From Siphlonurus alternatus (lineage: Eukaryota; Arthropoda; Insecta; Ephemeroptera; Siphlonuridae), in assembly GCA_949825025.1 (NCBI GenBank), contig OX463778.1:22625551-22689550 (forward strand): a stretch of 64,000 bases of DNA, read 5' to 3'. This document shows positions 58,880 through 64,000 of the stretch, piece after piece (positions within the stretch are counted from its first letter, which is position 1; each line of letters begins with the position of its first letter). The notes under the pieces are model-generated. The model searched no databases. It was not told where the DNA came from and worked only from the letters and a program-made list of their open reading frames with translations. A program made the position numbers and the translations under genes.

Positions 58880-61320
58880 CCACATTTATTATATGATAGA
58901 ATAGATCAAAATAAAAAATTCATTGTTTAATTTAGAAGTAAAAAATGAAATTGTTCTGCAGTGTTTTATCCAAAATAAAATATATGTGATAAAAAACTAA
59001 AGAACGAACACCTTTAAAAACATTAGTCTAATTATACCTTTGCAGTTTGTCAACGGAAAGAAACCACACACAGTATAAGGAATAGGCACGTACGTGATCA
59101 TTCATTCTGTAGAAAGATAAAATCAAACATTTTATCACGTTCACTAACTATATAGAAAGGTAATTTATTTTATCTTTAATAATTAATGAAACAATAATGT
59201 TCACAGTGAGTCATTATTATTATTATTTATTATATCTCTAAGTACACGTACGTAAATTATTATGTAAACATTATTACAGTTAATTTAGTATCATATAAAT
59301 GTCGAATTGTGTTATTTATGTCATGCGCAACATGTTATAATAATTAAATAATTTAAGTATAATAATTTACGAAATTTATATTATTTATATTTCGCGTGAT
59401 GTGGCAGTGAAATTCAGCACAAAATTTGTGACGTGACATTCAAGTTAACTTTTGAGTGATCGCGAGTGGGCGTGACAGCATGCGGCATTGCGTGAGTTAA
59501 TACCAAGGATTTAGTACCACGCTTTACGTATACGACCATGGGAATCTGCGGAAAAAAGTTTACATCGTAGATTTTTTTTGCACAACAATGCCAGAAATAT
59601 TAGCTGTTGCAATTTATGGGAGGAACCAAAATCACGCAACATTAAAAATCCACCCACATAATCCATTCTTGGTCTACTTAAATAATATAAATCATATTTT
59701 TTTTTGGAGATTATGTCTATGTTGAAATATTAAATATTATGTTTCATTTTGTAACATGATAAACAATCAAAATATTATAACTTGATTTAAAATCATGTTA
59801 AAAAGTCATTGACCTTGTTTTGGTTCATTTTTTTTTCCATTGTGTGTGTAAGAAGCGTAAATGTGTAAAAAATAAAATGTGAAACGCTAATGATAGATAA
59901 TAATAAAGTGTCAGTGACTGTCCTTGACCTTGAAATTTTAATTTTATATCAATCTTAAATTAATTAAAAGTGATGATATTTAAATATTTAATGAGTTATT
60001 TAAAAAATATATTACATTTAAGACGTAAACTAAGATTAAAGGGTGCTGATAACGTGAATGAAGACAGGCAACGTCGTCTCATTGAAATGAGTTGGTTTAG
60101 GAAGATTCGAGGTTGTAATTACTTGTCCAGAGCAAACGTGTGCCGAGATATTTGATGTATTCTTTTGTGTTACTTTCCCTTTTCATGACTGCCTATTTTT
60201 AATGCCATTGAAATTAACTGCTGGAGTTGAGAGATTGTCAATAAAAAATGTATTATCTCAAACTGCAACCTGGATGATTAAAGCCTTAACTCGGTAGTTA
60301 TAATACTTAAAGGCTCAAAGAATTATCCTGCATGAAGATTTTAATGGTAGAGTATAAGTGTTGAAGTTAAGGCTTTTTTTTTTTTGCACTTCTGCGTTAA
60401 TTGTTGTACTTTAAGTTGAGAAAAATGAGGCTCACGATGTAAAAATATTTGACAAGTTAGACAAGTTGGTTTGTGCCGTTTATCTCTTTAAAAAATGAAA
60501 CAAAATAATTGTTATATATGTGTGGGTAATGTTGGTACTTCAAAATTGTACTAAATCAAATGTATAAAAGAAAGTAAAGAATGAATGTTTTTGTGTCTCA
60601 ACACATAATTTGCTAATTTACTTTGTAGTTCTGTTTGATTCCACACCCACAGATTTACCTTATGGGGAAACGATAACTTGGACCAGGCAATAACGTGAAA
60701 GGTTTTTGTTTTGGATTATTAAGCGGAGGGTACTTGAGGGCATTCTCACAAGTCAGTCAAATAACGTTCTTGACAGGATGTGTGGCCACATCTCAACATT
60801 TCCTGGACCGTAATTTAAAGCTTGATAAATGTAGGACAAATAGTATTATTTATAGAAGTCAGGATTTGCATTAAGCATGAACTAGACAAATTATTATTAA
60901 GATATCAAATCGCCTAATTGTTGCTGCAATCTGTGACTTTGTATATACATTTTATAAGACCGAATTCAGTGAAATAAGAAAATCCAATGCTTTCTGATCA
61001 CAACCATTTTCTTGTCTTTATGAATTCAGAAACTGTGGGTGTCAACGATTGTGCTGTCAGTCATGTGTACTGTTCATGCTAATAAACAAAATAAATTGTC
61101 ACCCTTTAAAATATAGATATAAAAAAAAAAAAACATATATTTTTTTTTTCAAAAACATACTATACGATATACTATACTATATATAAGGTTCATTTGACTG
61201 AAATAGATAAAAAATCTTTGATAATTCAGTTCTAAAATGTAGCTCTTAAGCTCTTAATAACAGAATGTTATTTTTCTATACACAGGCAATAAAAAATAAC
61301 GTATAAAAACATCACTTAAT
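58880..61320. other. AT-rich stretch without recognised genes
   Basis: TGACCTTG sites occur at 59810 and 59925. A plus frame at 59970..60155 has no support. GC-richer patches near 59400..59560 and 60640..60820 gave no coherent frame. Confidence 0.35.
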
Positions 61321-61424
61321 TGTCTTTATTATATTTTTATTCCTAATCCGAGTGATCACGAAAATACACGAAGAAGATCCAACCACGACACGCACTCTGG
61401 TGACCGTGAGTGGCCCTCCGATGA

Positions 61425-61565
61425 TCACCGAGCGTGCACAGCCGGGGCGTGATCACGGAGCGACGGCGCTTTCTCCTCGCAGTAACGAGCCCTCAGTACA
61501 CATAAATCACAAGTAATGACGAAAATAGCAGCAATTATAGCGACCTTGAATGCTAGGTAATATAC
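61425..61565 (-). CDS. Orphan last exon of a small membrane or secreted protein
   Basis: A 46-codon frame starts after a strong acceptor (CACACGTTTTTGCAG) in phase 0 and ends in TGA at 61425. It begins with a hydrophobic segment (VAIIAAIFVITCDLCVL) that would serve as a signal or membrane segment, then RARYCEEKAPSLRDHAPAVH. The second half is GC-rich. AATAAA-type signals lie 80 to 100 bases after the stop. A split signal peptide would fit the array style, but no matching first exon with phase 0 was found to the right, and no Lys-Arg site or repeat tail is present. Confidence 0.4.
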   Translation of the reverse strand, partial: VYYLAFKVAIIAAIFVITCDLCVLRARYCEEKAPSLRDHAPAVHAR

Positions 61566-62851
61566 CTGCAAAAACGTGTGAGAGTTATAAATATTGCCGT
61601 ACATGTTCATTATAAACAGTATACGTGCATTCATAATAATAATTTTTTTTTATGTTTTGCTGCATAATCATAAAGTATAAAATACAAGTTGAAGGATAAT
61701 ATTATTACGAAATGAGGATTGCATATTTATATAGAGTATCATATATTTATTATAAACGTAATATTGACTATTTCACAGAAAATATAATAGCTGGCTAAGC
61801 TGGGAGATATATATTTGGAAAATGAAATTTTTAAAGTATAATAAAAGTTTCATTTTTGGATTGAAATGATGCAAGTTTAATGACAAAATTTTACCTACAG
61901 TGTATAGTATTAAATATACTGTAAAAATGGGGTGTCAAGTTCTTTGTAATTTCTTTTATATACAAATCTTATATATTTGAGCAAAAAGAGATACATATAT
62001 ATGCAGTTTTTTTTTCTACCAAATAACAAAAATTAATGCATTTAGTAAATATGTTTCATAACATACACGAGTGTACAAACAATATTTTAATTATTAGCAA
62101 CTTTTGATTTATAGCCTTATTGTTGTCTTAATACTGTATAATCAAGAAAGTTCTAAGTTTTGAACCATGTCGATTACGATTTAGTTTCGCAGCAAAACAA
62201 AATAACTCTACATCCTGGAGCATGATAGTAAGAAGTTTTAAATTTGGTCGAATTAATCAAAGATCGACGATACTCCAGTGATTCAGCAGACTCTCAAGGA
62301 CATTGTGACCTTCAATTTGGTTCCGGAAGTTGTGGACACAAAGTAAAATACTTTGGTTCGGCGCAGACGTTTTGTGCTTCACACTAAATCATTTCAATTC
62401 TTGTGGTTGTATTTAAAAATCAGACTTGTCATTCTTTTCGCAGAAAAAGTGTGCAGATTGTTAAGATGAGTATTATTAAATTGTATTAATTAATATACCG
62501 TACTTAAAAATGTTATAGCAATGATTTTTAGGATAATAAGTAAATAAAATATAACGTTTATTGTATTTTTGCTTTGTTCTATGTTGGTTTGTAATTTTTT
62601 AAGAAATTATAGAGAAAAAATATAATGATTTGTAAACCAGTGAGCAAATTATTGTAATATATAATGTATAGAATGTTATATTATATGAATATTAGAAAAT
62701 TGTACTCTAAATGCATTGCATTTTGAAAACATCATGATATATGAACTTGATGATATTCTTAATTTTCAGCTTTCATAATATTTACATCATTAATTCATCA
62801 TTTTCTCTAATATTTATATTATTAATTCAAAAGTAAGATCAATCATTAACA

Positions 62852-63106
62852 TCATACAAACATTCGTGATGATGAGACACGAATCCAGGAAGGAAGGAAG
62901 GAATGAAGAGGGTATTGATATTTTAAATGCCTTTTAAATCTTTCAATTAATTTAGGCATCTCCCCGCCAGGTGAGAATGCAATACCTTGAGAGTGTCTGT
63001 TGTATGCAAAGGAAGTGCGCTCACCGTAGCAGGCCTTGACCCCCCAGCAGCAGCCGAGCGCCGGTGAAAGTGACAATAACTTCCAGAACGTAGTAACAGA
63101 CCTCAT
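62852..63106 (-). CDS. Candidate exon, Cys-containing, unknown
   Basis: An 84-codon frame is open with a GC-rich first part (LGCCWGVKACYGERTSFAYN). The same GC-rich part is also open in a second frame from ATGAATGAG (MNEVCYYVLEVIVTFTGA..) up to a GTGAGC donor at about 63032. The two readings exclude each other, and neither joins in phase with the exon at 61425. Probably an exon, frame undecided. Confidence 0.25.
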   Translation of the reverse strand: MRSVTTFWKLLSLSPALGCCWGVKACYGERTSFAYNRHSQGIAFSPGGEMPKLIERFKRHLKYQYPLHSFLPSWIRVSSSRMFV

Positions 63107-63430
63107 TCATCAAAATACCGTCAGAATTTATTTACTATGTTCACCGTGGAAATAAGGATTGACACGAAACTTTCGTGACTTATAGATCTGCAGCTAAATC
63201 ACCATTTCATTTACATGATAATGCTTAAAACTATCATCAATAAATTGCATTTTTGTCTCCGTTAAAAAATGTGCATAAATTCGAAATAAAGTGTGATTTT
63301 TACGTACGTAAACACATGCAGGTTCAAATAGAAAATTCATTTCAAGAAATTGTTTTTTTATAACTTTTTATTCACATACAATTAAATTTTAAAATATATT
63401 CAAAGTAACAACATTCCTTTAAAAATTTAA

Positions 63431-63748
63431 TCACTTATAGAAATATCCATTGTAAATATAGTATGGATTATGATTTAAATCATAATATGCAGTAGGGGGG
63501 TATGTTTTATAAGCAGCGGGTTGATGAGGCGAGTACGGTGTCACGTAGTGAATGTATCGAGCCGCGTCGTGGTGCTGATAAGGAGTGTTGTACTGGTGAT
63601 AAGGGGTGTTGTACTGGTGATATGCTCTTCCCTGGGCGAGCCTGATAGCGAATTCCGCCGCCTCCACGGCACGCACGACTTGGACGGCCTCCATTGCCTC
63701 TGTCTCGTCGCTGCTGGAGAACGTTGGTGCTCCGAACGACAGCGCCAT
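63431..63748 (-). CDS. Tyr/His/Pro-rich protein, cuticle-like, about 105 aa or more
   Basis: The frame from ATG at 63748 encodes 105 residues: an Ala/Glu/Val-rich first half, then Tyr-rich repeats (two copies of YHQYNTP, then YQHHDAARYIHYVTPY) and an end DLNHNPYYIYNGYFYK. The GC-rich codons match the array genes. The frame is open upstream to a TAG just before TTCACAGTTGCGGCC. If that TATAG or the CACAG is an acceptor, the N-terminus becomes FTVAATTSLMALSFGA, a signal-peptide core like the exon-2 starts of the array, and exon 1 would be to the right, possibly off the window. The alternative is a one-exon gene driven by the TATATAAG at 63835, but MALSFGAPTF alone is a poor signal peptide. No Lys-Arg-Gly. 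AATAAA at 63367. Confidence 0.6.
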   Translation of the reverse strand: MALSFGAPTFSSSDETEAMEAVQVVRAVEAAEFAIRLAQGRAYHQYNTPYHQYNTPYQHHDAARYIHYVTPYSPHQPAAYKTYPPTAYYDLNHNPYYIYNGYFYK

Positions 63749-63834
63749 TAGAGACGTAGTGGCCGCAACTGTGAACTATAACGTAATTGTGAAATCACAA
63801 CAAAGAACTTTGGACAATGACAATAATAGAACCC

Positions 63835-63842
63835 CTTATATA
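63835..63842 (-). promoter_or_regulatory. Possible TATA box of the right-edge gene
   Basis: TATATAAG on minus, about 90 bases before the ATG at 63748. It is a promoter only if the gene has no upstream exon; otherwise it is an intronic coincidence. Confidence 0.4.
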
Positions 63843-64000
63843 ATTATTATGTCCATGACTTCTTTAGGTTGGCTCTATATAAATCTTTATGGTTTCATCA
63901 ATTACATCATTCATCACGATTTTGGTTGCGTTTATAATACACAATACACATGATGAGAGAAGCTAATGAGATATCATATATATGAAAAAAATAAGGCAGT

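Noticed and set aside
1..64000. tRNA genes
   Set aside because: No cloverleaf with GGTTCGAATCC-type B box and matched acceptor was seen by eye on either strand. A covariance scan would be needed to exclude them.

Overview
This is a 64 kb, AT-rich, intron-bearing animal window, almost certainly from an arthropod and probably an insect. The species cannot be read from the sequence. The evidence is a long series of secreted Ala/Gly/Tyr-rich proteins of the low-complexity cuticular type (AAPA, GYGG, YGGYG repeats), short TATA plus TCAGT-type core promoters, and several families of small DNA transposons.

The core of the window is a one-way gene array. Every confident protein-coding gene lies on the minus strand. 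From left to right they are a gene cut by the left edge (<1..2179), three Ala-rich genes (5063..6736, 13095..14636, 22672..23682), six Gly/Tyr-rich genes (28734..29887, 31360..32496, 35781..37155, 40128..41206, 45396..46622, 48516..50315), a His-rich secreted protein of different base composition (52932..53637) and a Tyr-rich gene near the right edge (63431..63748). Nine of them (5063 to 50315) share one layout: a tiny first exon of four or five codons ending in phase 0, an intron of about 0.5 to 1.3 kb, and a second exon that carries the hydrophobic signal peptide, a short charged pro-segment ending in Lys-Arg, and a repeat tail. Each has its own TATA box 54 to 83 bases before the ATG. They are therefore tandem duplicates, each with a full promoter, and would be expected to be secreted together by epidermis. 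The repeat tails suggest structural cuticle matrix. The invariant Lys-Arg site also allows that the tails are released as processed peptides.

The long AT-rich intergenic stretches hold mostly mobile debris. There are two hAT-like MITEs with exact 8-bp target duplications (10972, 18876), two copies of a 140-bp foldback element (8269, 32239), two likely TTAA-flanked elements (3270, 19808), a TGTACA-ended pair (3514, 49876), other hairpins, a 5S-rRNA-derived SINE relic (38314), a 5'-truncated LINE (54818) and long TA arrays.

Outside the array there are three weaker coding signals: a clean 67-codon exon on the plus strand (2922..3124) and two minus-strand exons near 61.5 kb and 63 kb. None of these was recognised.
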